Shown one piece after another: positions 27,067 to 35,431 of a DNA stretch of 64,000 bases (its first letter is position 1; each line of letters starts with the position of its first letter). The notes below the pieces were generated by a model, which worked only from the letters and a program-made list of their open reading frames with translations, made no database searches and was not told the origin of the DNA. This DNA comes from an uncultured Clostridia bacterium (lineage in GTDB: Bacteria > Bacillota > Clostridia > UBA1212 > UBA1255). Position numbers and translations under genes: made by a program. The DNA is taken from contig CAJFUB010000007.1 of the NCBI GenBank assembly GCA_904420095.1, forward strand, positions 124,001 to 188,000, in the 5' to 3' direction.

Positions 27067-27200
27067 AGAAAATCACCCTTTGCTTCTTTTAGATTCAAAG
27101 CGTCGGGCGGCACGTCCCGAGCTCTGACAGCAAAAGCATAACAGAAGCCGAGCCGTGGTTTTCTCGTTTTCGCTTGATAAATTTCTGTTTTTTCCTGAGG

Positions 27201-27222
27201 AATTTCTTACGATTTTCTTACG
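27201..27222 (-). promoter_or_regulatory. Tandem 11-base repeat, likely VanR binding site
   Basis: On the minus strand CGTAAGAAAAT (27222-27212) is followed directly by CGTAAGAAATT (27211-27201). The second copy with its preceding T reads TCGTAAGAAATT, close to the VanR box as I recall it. The 11-base period puts both on one face of the helix. The site overlaps the vanS stop codon and lies about 135 bases upstream of the ligase start. Confidence 0.6.
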
Positions 27223-28330
27223 CCAGAGGAAGGCTTACTTCAAAGCGGATCGTTTCCTCCTCGCTTTCTGCGCGAATTTTTCCCCCGTGCAGTTCCACGA
27301 TTTCTTTTGCAATTGCAAGGCCGAGGCCGGCGCCGCCGCTTTTAGAGGTTCTGGCCGTATCCAGTCTGTAGAACTGTTCGAAAATTCGTTCCAGCTTTTC
27401 TTTCGGAATTGGATTGCCGTGGTTTTCGAAAATGATCCGGACCTGCTCCGCCTCCGGAATCACGGTGATTTCAATCGCATCCTTTTCAAAGCTGTAATTG
27501 ACCGCGTTTTTCATAAGATTGTCAAACACGCGCTGCATTTTATCTGCATCAATGCGGATCTGAAATTCCGGAGGCGCATGCAGGATACAGCGTAAATTTT
27601 TTTCGGCGAGCATAGGCTGAAATTCAAACGTAATCTGCTCCAGCATTCGGGTCAGATCGATTCGACTTGATTCCAGATGAATATTTGTAATATTAAACCG
27701 TGTGATTTCAAAGAATTCATTGATCAGATCTTCCAGCCGTTCCGCTTTTTCGAGAGAGATCGCTAAATATTTTCTGCGGAGCGATTCGGAAATCTGTTCC
27801 TCGTCTCTTAGCAGCGTCAGATATCCGATAACGGAGGTAAGCGGCGTTTTCAGGTCGTGGGCAAGATAAACGACGAGGTCGTTTTTTCTCTGTTCTGCCT
27901 CTTTCGCCGCCTTCTGGGAGTTCCGCACGTTTACTTTGATCTGATTGACCTGCTGCTCGAGCTCGCCAAGCTCCGGCGGAAAGGAAATATAGCCCTCTTT
28001 GTCGTTATAAATGTTCTCTGTCGCCTCAATCATAAGCTGCAGATAGCCGAGCGTTTTATACCAATAATAGATAAAGAACACGACAAATCCCGCAAAAAAC
28101 ATAAAAATCACAAACAGCTCGATATTGTTCCGGATCGGCTGCAGCAAACGGTAAATCAGCTCGTCTCCGTACCAGGTAAAAGAGGAACAGATCAGATACC
28201 CGATCAGCAATGTAAGCAGCAGCAGGATCATATAGACCGTAAGCGATACGATGAATTTTACAATGATGCCGGCTGTCAGCTTTCTCTGGAAGCTTCTGAA
28301 CTTTTTGTTATTTGCGTTTTTATGATTCAA
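27218..28330 (-). CDS. vanS: VanS-type sensor histidine kinase
   Basis: The 370-residue kinase has two membrane helices (about 23-50 and 71-91) with a short outer loop of about 20 residues, then an H-box YLAHDLKTPLTSVIGY (His158), N-box NLMKNAVNYS (Asn275) and G-box GGAGLGLAI (332-340). The H-box wording is that of VanS proteins. It would sense glycopeptide or wall stress and phosphorylate VanR. The start is a TTG that overlaps the vanR stop by 11 bases, as in coupled two-component pairs. The short loop suggests indirect or membrane-near sensing (inference). Confidence 0.9.
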   Translation of the reverse strand: MNHKNANNKKFRSFQRKLTAGIIVKFIVSLTVYMILLLLTLLIGYLICSSFTWYGDELIYRLLQPIRNNIELFVIFMFFAGFVVFFIYYWYKTLGYLQLMIEATENIYNDKEGYISFPPELGELEQQVNQIKVNVRNSQKAAKEAEQRKNDLVVYLAHDLKTPLTSVIGYLTLLRDEEQISESLRRKYLAISLEKAERLEDLINEFFEITRFNITNIHLESSRIDLTRMLEQITFEFQPMLAEKNLRCILHAPPEFQIRIDADKMQRVFDNLMKNAVNYSFEKDAIEITVIPEAEQVRIIFENHGNPIPKEKLERIFEQFYRLDTARTSKSGGAGLGLAIAKEIVELHGGKIRAESEEETIRFEVSLPLA

Positions 28331-29021
28331 TCTTATACCCGACTCCCCATACGGTTTTGATCAGCTTGGGATTTTTGGCCGGTTCTCGGAGCTTTTCTCT
28401 CAGCCGCCCGATATGTGCCATTACCGTGTTGTTGTTATCGATATATTTTTCACCCCAAACGGCTTCGAACAGCTCCTCTGAGGAAACCACCTTCCCTTTA
28501 TTTTCGCATAAATATAGGAGAATAGAAAACTCGCGCGGCGTCAGGAGAACCGGTTTTCCGTAGAGCGTGCAGACATGCGTTTCTTTATTGATATAAAGTC
28601 CGTTGATATCGTATTCCTCGGAAGAGGCGCTGCTTTCTGAGGCGCCTCCGTTATATTTTTTATATCTGCGCAGCTGCGTTTTGACGCGCGCGATCAGCTC
28701 CAGCGGATTAAACGGCTTTGTAATATAATCGTCCGCGCCGATCGTAAGACCCATAATCTTGTCCAGGTCCTCGACCTTAGCGGTAAGCATAATAATCGGA
28801 TAAAAATATTTTTCCCGGAGCTTTCTGCAGATACTGAAGCCGTCGACATCCGGAAGCATTACGTCTAGGATCGCCAGATCGTAGTCGTGCTCTTCCGCGG
28901 ATTTCAGCGCTTCCCGGCCGGTATTGTATACGGAAACCGCATAGCCTTCGTTTCTGAGATATAATCCGACCAGATCTGCAATTTCCTTTTCATCGTCCAC
29001 CACTAAAATGTTTTCACTCAT
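28320..29021 (-). CDS. vanR: VanR-type response regulator (OmpR family)
   Basis: The 233-residue regulator has a receiver domain with acidic pocket VVDDEKE and phospho-acceptor Asp53 (LAILDVMLPDVDG), and a winged-helix domain closing with NNTVMAHIGRLREKL and KLIKTVWGVGYKIE. These are characteristic of VanR proteins. The kinase gene follows with an 11-base overlap. The ribosome site before the ATG is weak. The phosphodiester glycosidase gene lies only 33 bases upstream, so vanR may be read from the DUF368 promoter. Confidence 0.92.
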   Translation of the reverse strand: MSENILVVDDEKEIADLVGLYLRNEGYAVSVYNTGREALKSAEEHDYDLAILDVMLPDVDGFSICRKLREKYFYPIIMLTAKVEDLDKIMGLTIGADDYITKPFNPLELIARVKTQLRRYKKYNGGASESSASSEEYDINGLYINKETHVCTLYGKPVLLTPREFSILLYLCENKGKVVSSEELFEAVWGEKYIDNNNTVMAHIGRLREKLREPAKNPKLIKTVWGVGYKIES

Positions 29022-29054
29022 AATTCATTCATTTGGCAGGAAAATTATTTTTCT

Positions 29055-30593
29055 TTATTTATCCTTCCCGTATTTCTTGTTGCCCGCCCGAACGGCCAGC
29101 AGGACCGCAATGATAAAGCAGACAACGCTTCCCGCAATCAATGCGATTTTCCATCCGAGGCCGGAGCCGCCCGCGGCAGAAGCGCCGGCGGTTTCTGCAG
29201 GAGCTGCGCTGGCGGTTTCCGACTCTTCCGGCGCGTTCCGATCCGTTCCGTAGGATAAAATTACGGAATTCACAACGCTTCTGGGCTGTCCATAGTTCCC
29301 GTTTTCATCCTTATCAGAGGGCCGATTCACCAGCTCATAACCGCTGTCGGCAAGCGCAACCAGCGTAGAGGAACCGCCGCCGTCCAGGATAAAGCCGTTT
29401 TTAATATCAAATTCCTGCGCAAGGCGCGTATAATCAGAAAAGCGGAACCCCAAGCTGTAGTCTGCCTGCCTGCCGTCGTTCTGAATAAATAAAACCGTTC
29501 CGGAATTCGTTTCGGCTAAAATCGTAGTCGGATATGTGGTAGAATCGCCGATCGAGGAATACTTTCCATCGTTAGCAAACACCATATGTCCGCCTACCGC
29601 GTTTACGATTTCATTCTGCCAGGCCTCGTCGTTGCCGAAAAGGTCCTTTACGGAGACGGTAATTTCGATTTCGTCTCCCACTTGAAACGATTCGATTCTG
29701 GACGTCGGCCGGCTGCCTCTCGCCGTCAATATAATGCGGTTCGCCTGCATCGGCAGATCCTCGTCCCCTTCCTTGCAGATCGCCGTAACCGTTCCCTTGA
29801 TCGCCGCGCCGTGCCTGACGACGTAATCCTCAGCGCAGTCGATCACGACCTCATACGCCTCATCCAGCGCGTAATGGGAAAGCGCGCCCTTATCCGTATA
29901 CATGACGAGCGCATTTTTAGCCGGAAGCCGATTGATCCCGTCGACCTTCTCCGCATCTGTATTCTGCGTCACGTTTTTCACATTTACCGTTACGGTCGGC
30001 TGTCCGAGATACGGCTTATTGTCCGCCGTAAAGCCGAAAGACTGAAAGGCGCCCTCAAACGGCGTTTCCTGGGACATATGCGCCGATGTGATAATTTCTC
30101 CTCCGTACATGTTAAAGCCGCGCGGAACCGTCAGAGCTTTCGTTACCACCGCGTCGCTGTATCCGCCGTAAGTGGTCCCGGCGCCTTCTACGCGCGCATG
30201 CGCGTAAGAAACCATCCACAGATCTCCGTTGACCGCGGCAATCGCCGTTTTCCCTTCGCCATTCTTTTCGTTAAATTCTGCAACGGTCTTCTCGACCGTT
30301 TTCAGCGTGTCGGAATACTCCGCCATATTGGTAACGTCTATGTAAAGATCGCTTTGCGCAGGATCGAATTCCACTACGCTGACCTTATTCAACCCGTATT
30401 TCGAGTCCGCGGAAAGCGCAAAGCTCGTGAGCGTTACGCCATGATAGAGCTCTCGCGAAGTAATATTCTGCGCGTCTTCCGGCAGGTTTTGTTCCTCTGC
30501 GCGAAGCCTGCTGCCTGAGAGGACCGTAATTGCAGAAAATAAAATGGCAAATGCAGATACGGCGGCTCTTGTCGTTTTCCGTTCACTCCTCAT
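29055..30593 (-). CDS. Phosphodiester glycosidase-like (NAGPA/DUF2233) surface protein
   Basis: The protein (512 residues from the ATG at 30593) has a signal peptide, a long central domain and a C-terminal helix with a Lys-rich end (GWKIALIAGSVVCFIIAVLL, then KKYGKDK) that would anchor it facing outward. The conserved NAGPA/DUF2233 blocks are present: AVNGDLWMV, VGGHMVFANDG, TTILAETNSGTVLFIQND, and FILDGGGSSTLVALADSG. Relatives remove GlcNAc from phosphodiester links. AGGAG is nine bases before the ATG, which overlaps the DUF368 stop by 11 bases. A role in envelope phosphodiester turnover next to van genes is an inference. Confidence 0.85.
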   Translation of the reverse strand: MRSERKTTRAAVSAFAILFSAITVLSGSRLRAEEQNLPEDAQNITSRELYHGVTLTSFALSADSKYGLNKVSVVEFDPAQSDLYIDVTNMAEYSDTLKTVEKTVAEFNEKNGEGKTAIAAVNGDLWMVSYAHARVEGAGTTYGGYSDAVVTKALTVPRGFNMYGGEIITSAHMSQETPFEGAFQSFGFTADNKPYLGQPTVTVNVKNVTQNTDAEKVDGINRLPAKNALVMYTDKGALSHYALDEAYEVVIDCAEDYVVRHGAAIKGTVTAICKEGDEDLPMQANRIILTARGSRPTSRIESFQVGDEIEITVSVKDLFGNDEAWQNEIVNAVGGHMVFANDGKYSSIGDSTTYPTTILAETNSGTVLFIQNDGRQADYSLGFRFSDYTRLAQEFDIKNGFILDGGGSSTLVALADSGYELVNRPSDKDENGNYGQPRSVVNSVILSYGTDRNAPEESETASAAPAETAGASAAGGSGLGWKIALIAGSVVCFIIAVLLAVRAGNKKYGKDK

Positions 30594-31560
30594 GCTTCTG
30601 CGCTCCTTTCTTTTTCGCTCTCTGCGCCAGCTCGCTGTCGTCGTCAAGGAAGAGCGTGCAGACGACGCCGACTGCGATCAATACAAGGTCCAGCGCAAGC
30701 ATGCCGAGAATCCCCGCCGTCATGCCTCCCTGAAACGCCGACGTAAATTTCTGGTCCGTCATAACGCCCTGAACAAACAAAATAATGATTGCCCCGAGAA
30801 TCATGCCGCCCACGCCGTAATACGTCTGCGCTTCAAACTTTGCAAGCAGCTTTGCAATCAGCTTTGAAATCAGAATAAAGCCCGCGATTCCGCCTATGGC
30901 AAAAGCCAGGACGAGCCAGATCGATCTCGACGACTCCCACGCGCGGTCAAATTCGCCGCTGATCAGATATTTCAGCATGTCTGTACATTCGCTGACGGCG
31001 CCGTACACTTTATTGTACTGTCCAAGCACCATAAGGGTAACGGATCCGCTCACGCCCGGAATCGACATCAGCGCGCAGGACAAAAAGCCGGAAAACAAAA
31101 TCACTACCGTGTCCTTGAGACCAGTCAGGTAGTACGCCGTATTCACAGCGCCCTCGCCGGCGTTTCCATTGGAAAAGAACCCCATCAGCAAAATGAGTCC
31201 CATGCTGAACAGCGTAATCAGCAGATACGCCGGATGAAACTTCTTGCTCTTCAATTTTCTCAGAACCAATGGAATGCTGCCAAGTACAAGGCCGATAAAG
31301 AAAAAGTATGCCTGCTGCGTATAGGTTTCACAGATCATCAAAATCAGCTTAGTAGACAGCAGGATTCCGACGACCGCGCCGAGAACGATTGGCAATAAAA
31401 ACAGAATATTCTTTTTGATATTCTTTCTGAAGTCACTGACGGCGTGGATCATTTTTTCATACAATCCTACGACAACCGCAAAAATGCTTCCCGAAAGCCC
31501 CGGGATCACGACAGCGATTCCGATAAAGATTCCCTTGACAAAATTTATAATCTGAGTCAT
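30583..31560 (-). CDS. DUF368 (PopT-type) polyprenyl-phosphate transporter
   Basis: The protein (325 residues from the ATG at 31560) has about nine membrane helices and the DUF368 signature: FVKGIFIGIAVVIPGLSGSI near the start, with a second related SIPGVSGSVTLMVLGQYNKV block, an internal repeat. DUF368 proteins (PopT) have been assigned as transporters returning undecaprenyl phosphate to the inner face for wall synthesis. GAGGAGG precedes the ATG; the longer frame to 31644 runs through the promoter. It heads a run into the glycosidase and van genes. Confidence 0.9.
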   Translation of the reverse strand: MTQIINFVKGIFIGIAVVIPGLSGSIFAVVVGLYEKMIHAVSDFRKNIKKNILFLLPIVLGAVVGILLSTKLILMICETYTQQAYFFFIGLVLGSIPLVLRKLKSKKFHPAYLLITLFSMGLILLMGFFSNGNAGEGAVNTAYYLTGLKDTVVILFSGFLSCALMSIPGVSGSVTLMVLGQYNKVYGAVSECTDMLKYLISGEFDRAWESSRSIWLVLAFAIGGIAGFILISKLIAKLLAKFEAQTYYGVGGMILGAIIILFVQGVMTDQKFTSAFQGGMTAGILGMLALDLVLIAVGVVCTLFLDDDSELAQRAKKKGAQKHEE

Positions 31561-31580
31561 TGTTTCCCTCCTCTTTTTAT

Positions 31581-31609
31581 AGTATAATAAATAGGAATTA
31601 TATTTGCAA
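31581..31609 (-). promoter_or_regulatory. Promoter of the DUF368 gene
   Basis: On the minus strand TTGCAA (31609-31604) and TATACT (31586-31581) are 17 bases apart, leaving a very short leader that begins close to the ribosome site. It may transcribe DUF368, the glycosidase and vanRS as one message. Confidence 0.6.
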
Positions 31610-31626
31610 CAAGGAAGTTTGCCGGC

Positions 31627-32157
31627 ATGGAGAAACAGAAGCACTTCTTTTCGCGCGAAAACAGGACATCCCTGCTCATCGCTCTGATCCTCACCATTTT
31701 AAATATCGCAATCGTATTTTGTTTTGATCTGCAGAATCTTTCACTCGAGGATCGCCGCCTCACGGCGTTTCAGATCGTTGCGTCGGCCGCTGTTTATATA
31801 TTGTATATCGTCTTTTGTATTTTTATGCGGATTCGGCGCTACACGGCGCTTGCGAAAGCGCTGTTTTACTATCAGCTGGTAGGAGCCGCCGCCTATATCC
31901 TGTATTTTTTCTGTTTTCTGTTTCGTATCGGCTTCGGCGAAGCCTTTTACACCCTCTTCAATACGTGGACCTTGCTGTTTCAGCCGATCATGGTGGCACT
32001 CGGACGCCTTTCAGGAATTCAGGCAAAGTATCTGAGCGCTTTGTTTTATCTGGTGCTCACCCTGATCACGGGAAAAACGGTGATCGCCATTCGAAAGGAC
32101 ATCGCTTACGAAAAACAATATCGCGAAGATCATATGCATGAGAAAACCGAAGAATAA
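31627..32157 (+). CDS. Uncharacterised four-helix membrane protein
   Basis: I do not recognise this 176-residue protein. It has four hydrophobic segments (about 15-33, 47-68, 80-101 and 139-153), a positively charged N-terminus, and a charged C-terminal tail (IRKDIAYEKQYREDHMHEKT) that is probably cytoplasmic. AGGAAG lies upstream of the ATG with a longish gap. It is transcribed divergently from DUF368, and its stop abuts the convergent 6PGDH-like gene by one base. The composition and frame integrity support a real gene. Confidence 0.7.
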   Translation: MEKQKHFFSRENRTSLLIALILTILNIAIVFCFDLQNLSLEDRRLTAFQIVASAAVYILYIVFCIFMRIRRYTALAKALFYYQLVGAAAYILYFFCFLFRIGFGEAFYTLFNTWTLLFQPIMVALGRLSGIQAKYLSALFYLVLTLITGKTVIAIRKDIAYEKQYREDHMHEKTEE

Positions 32158-33630
32158 TTATTTTGTGATTTCCTGACAGCTGATTTCATCGCGCACATCT
32201 TTCCAGTCCGCATGATAGCGCTTTTTCTCCTCGTCCTTTTTTTCAAATCCGGCATCCTGAACATAATCCCGCATTAGCTCCACGAGCCCTGTATCCAGCT
32301 CCTTCGCGGCATAGGCGTCCAGATAAGAAAGCGACGCGGTAAAAACGGGCGCGGGAACGGCGCCCTCTGCGGCAAGACCTGCGATACGCCGCAGGGAAAC
32401 GGAATAGCGCTTCACTGTGCCTGCAAAATAAGGATCTTCTAAAAGAGACTTAACATCCTGACGGTTCCGAAACGCATCGATCGCCCGGGAAAGAATTCTG
32501 GCGCGAATATAAGAGCCTCCCTGAAACGTAATTGCAGCGTCCAGCGGATCCGTTCCCCAGATGTAAAGATCGGAAGCACGCCGCAGCAATGCAAACGCCT
32601 GCGTGTAAATGCACAACGTGCAAAGGTAAAGACCGTTTCTGACATCTTCGATGAATGCTTTTTTCTCATCATTAATAATATGTATTTCTTTTTCCGCCTC
32701 GCCTGCCACCAGGTCGGAAAAGGCCGTTCGTTCTTTTTTCAAAGCGGTAAGAAAGCGCTGGTTCAGCGCCGCATAAATAGATGGGATCGGCACGGAAAGC
32801 TCCGCTGCACTGGTACAGAGCCAGACGACGGATTTGCCGTATCCCACCTTGTCCGATACAAGCTCTGTCAAAGGTTTCCCCGTCTCGGCGTCCCGTTTGC
32901 TTAAAATATCGTATGCCGCCTGTATGAAAAAGCTCTCGTTATCACCGGTTCCCCATTCGCCGATGATCTCACGCAGCTGTGTTTCATCACAGCCTCCGAT
33001 GTGCCTCAGGACAGAAATCGCCTCAGATAAAGCCTGCATGACGCCGTACGCGATTCCGTTATGAAGCATTTTTACATACTGCCCGGCTCCGTCCGGTCCC
33101 ATATAGGCGCAGCAAGGGAATCCGTCATATTTCGAGGAAACACAGCAAAGCATGTCATAAATGCTGGTATAAGCGTCCAGAGAGCCCCCCGCCATGATGG
33201 AAGCGCCGGCAAGCGCTCCCGTTTCCGCGCCGGAAAATCCGGCTCCTATATACGCGATCTGCTTTTTCTCAAATTGCCGGCATCTTGCGGCAGTAACTTT
33301 ATAATTCGTATCACAGGTATCAATGAGGATATCTCCCTCCCCGGCAAGCTCATACAGCTCCCGCAGCATTTCCTCAGCAAAAACGCCGCTCCGGCTGACA
33401 ACAAACAAAATTCTCGGAGCTTTCAGCAGATTTACCGTCATCTCGGAGGAAGTGGAGGCAAGAATCCCCATTTCCTGAATTTCAGCGATATACCGGTTCA
33501 TTTCATCCCGGGACATATTGTCCAGGCCCGTATTATACAGCACGGTCGAATACCCGTTTGCGCTGAGGTCAAACGCCAAATTCCGGCCCGCTTCTCCATC
33601 TGTAATTACGCCGACGTCATATTTATTCAC
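32158..33630 (-). CDS. 6-phosphogluconate dehydrogenase-like protein with altered catalytic residues
   Basis: The 490-residue length and order of motifs match Gnd: a degenerate Rossmann start (GVITDGEAGRNLAFDL), GFSGAETGAL at the SGGEEGA position, GPDGAGQYVKMLHNGIAYG, and GYGKS...NQR. Catalytic Lys187 and His190-Asn191 are kept. The catalytic acid of the KMVHNGIE motif is Ala194, and the C-terminal RDYFGAH substrate motif reads RDYVQDA, losing its His. Several phosphate contacts (the Lys of GYGKS, an Arg) remain. It may be a pseudoenzyme or act on another substrate. It starts with GTG at 33630 with GGAG ten bases upstream. Confidence 0.82.
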   Translation of the reverse strand: MNKYDVGVITDGEAGRNLAFDLSANGYSTVLYNTGLDNMSRDEMNRYIAEIQEMGILASTSSEMTVNLLKAPRILFVVSRSGVFAEEMLRELYELAGEGDILIDTCDTNYKVTAARCRQFEKKQIAYIGAGFSGAETGALAGASIMAGGSLDAYTSIYDMLCCVSSKYDGFPCCAYMGPDGAGQYVKMLHNGIAYGVMQALSEAISVLRHIGGCDETQLREIIGEWGTGDNESFFIQAAYDILSKRDAETGKPLTELVSDKVGYGKSVVWLCTSAAELSVPIPSIYAALNQRFLTALKKERTAFSDLVAGEAEKEIHIINDEKKAFIEDVRNGLYLCTLCIYTQAFALLRRASDLYIWGTDPLDAAITFQGGSYIRARILSRAIDAFRNRQDVKSLLEDPYFAGTVKRYSVSLRRIAGLAAEGAVPAPVFTASLSYLDAYAAKELDTGLVELMRDYVQDAGFEKKDEEKKRYHADWKDVRDEISCQEITK

Positions 33631-33661
33631 CGCAGTTCAACTCCGAAACGATTTCATGATT

Positions 33662-35404
33662 TTAGTGTGCCGCCTGATTATCCTCGATATACCGCTTGAT
33701 TTTCTGAGTGGAAGTCTTGATGAACTCCGTATCACGCAGTAAAAAATCCTTCACTGCTTTATACGAGACGAGCTGCTTGTTGACCGTTTTGATTTCAGCT
33801 CTGATCACGGCTTCCGGCGTATCCGTCTCTAAAAGCCCGGCCGCTGCGTCCTCTTTTATTTTCTCATAGTCCGGGAAAACATTCGCTTTTACGATCGTTT
33901 CTCCGTCCTCCGCAGCTTCTCCGTACACGACAACTTCTGCAATATAAGGACTCTTCAGCAGCAGATACTCGATTTCCTCCGGAAAAATATTTTTGCCGTT
34001 TTTCGTAACGATAACGTTCTTTTTTCTCCCTGTAATATGAACGAATTTATCTTTATCCATATAACCGAGATCTCCCGTATGGAAAAAGCCTCTGGCGTCG
34101 ATGGCCTGCTTCGTTGCGGTTTCGTCATGGTAATAGCCAAGCATGACGTTCGGTCCTTTAATCGTGATCTCGCCGATTCCCGCGGCATCTGGCGCGTCGA
34201 TCTCCAGCTCCGTTCCCGGCATCGGCATTCCTGCGGCATCGTCTTTAAAATCGCAGTTTCTGTTCAGCGCCGCGATCGGAGCGCATTCCGTAAGGCCATA
34301 CCCTTGGATCGTCAAAATACCGAAGTTTCTGAAGTCCTTACTTACCTGAGGATCGACTGCCGCAGCGCCCGAAATAAATAGGCGCATATGTCCCCCAAAG
34401 CTTTCATGTACCTTTGCGAACAGCTTTTTAGAGCGATCCATACCGATTTTACGCAGAACAGAATTCAGCCGCAGCGCAAATTTTACCTTTTTGGCAAGGC
34501 CCTGCTTCCGGATCGTGTCCCAAACCCTTCGGTGCATCGATTCCAGCACCAGGGGAACCACCAGCATCATCGTGATCTTGCCCTCCGCCATGTTTTTTGT
34601 AATATGACGCAGTCCCTCACAATATGCGACGGTGCTGCCTCTGTACACGGGGCAAAGAAAGCCGCAGGTGCATTCGTATGTATGATGAATCGGAAGAATC
34701 GAGAGAAAGATATCCTTATCGTCTATATAAACCATTGACGACATTGCCATGAGATTCTCGCAAATATTCTTATGCGAAAGCATTACCGCCTTTGAGACAT
34801 CCGTCGTGCCAGAGGTAAAAAGAAGAATCTGCATCGCGTCCCGGTCGATCACTGCATCGGTAAAAGCGGTATCGCCTTCTGCCAGCAGCTCCCGTCCCTC
34901 GCGGAGCAAATCATATATCGAATAATAGGGCGCCTCCTCTGCTTCTGCGCGCTGAGGATCCGGCTGCTCCATGGTGATCAGATGCTTTAACGTCGGCACC
35001 TGAGCTTTGCAGGCAAGAATCTTTTCTGTCAGTTTTGGAGAAAAAATAATCGTCGTAACCTCTGCCCTGTTCAATGAAATCACGATTTCGTTCACCGGCA
35101 ACTCTTTATCGAGCGGGACGGCAATTCCCGTCCCGTTCACGACCGCAAGATAGGATACCGACCATTCATATCTGTTTTCACCGATTATTGCGATTCGTTC
35201 GCCCTTGCAGCCCTTTTTGATCAGCGCCGTGCCAAGCGCATCCACATCTTCTTTATACTGGTTAAAAGAGACGGGAACATATGGTCCTCCTGGAATGTCC
35301 TTTTTTAAAAACGCGGCTTTTTCTCCAAAAGTCTTCGCAGATTTCTCCAGCATTTCTTTCAGATCGCGAATCGGCTCCACGTGATACAGCGGTATGTTTT
35401 TCAT
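33662..35404 (-). CDS. AMP-dependent acyl-CoA (long-chain fatty acid) synthetase
   Basis: The 580-residue protein has the adenylate-forming signatures LLFTSGTTDVSKAVMLSH (P-loop-like), IQGYGLTECAP, FFHTGDLGYMD, and a C-terminal lysine region (TSTQKIKR). These place it with FadD-type synthetases that charge fatty acids with CoA at the inner membrane face. AGGAG precedes the ATG. It lies 31 bases upstream of the 6PGDH-like gene and downstream of a sugar isomerase gene. Chain length preference cannot be read. Confidence 0.92.
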   Translation of the reverse strand: MKNIPLYHVEPIRDLKEMLEKSAKTFGEKAAFLKKDIPGGPYVPVSFNQYKEDVDALGTALIKKGCKGERIAIIGENRYEWSVSYLAVVNGTGIAVPLDKELPVNEIVISLNRAEVTTIIFSPKLTEKILACKAQVPTLKHLITMEQPDPQRAEAEEAPYYSIYDLLREGRELLAEGDTAFTDAVIDRDAMQILLFTSGTTDVSKAVMLSHKNICENLMAMSSMVYIDDKDIFLSILPIHHTYECTCGFLCPVYRGSTVAYCEGLRHITKNMAEGKITMMLVVPLVLESMHRRVWDTIRKQGLAKKVKFALRLNSVLRKIGMDRSKKLFAKVHESFGGHMRLFISGAAAVDPQVSKDFRNFGILTIQGYGLTECAPIAALNRNCDFKDDAAGMPMPGTELEIDAPDAAGIGEITIKGPNVMLGYYHDETATKQAIDARGFFHTGDLGYMDKDKFVHITGRKKNVIVTKNGKNIFPEEIEYLLLKSPYIAEVVVYGEAAEDGETIVKANVFPDYEKIKEDAAAGLLETDTPEAVIRAEIKTVNKQLVSYKAVKDFLLRDTEFIKTSTQKIKRYIEDNQAAH

Positions 35405-35431
35405 GAAAGATACTCCTTTTCCGGTCGGTTC

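Noticed and set aside
27135-27140. TATGCT as -10 box of the vanG-vanT promoter
   Set aside because: No acceptable -35 box is found at 16-18 bases, and the distance to the putative VanR repeats is long; the true start site is unresolved.
29586-30518. A 310-residue open frame on the plus strand
   Set aside because: It lies wholly opposite the phosphodiester glycosidase, whose motifs are clear, and its composition (Arg/His/Leu rich) is that of an antisense shadow.
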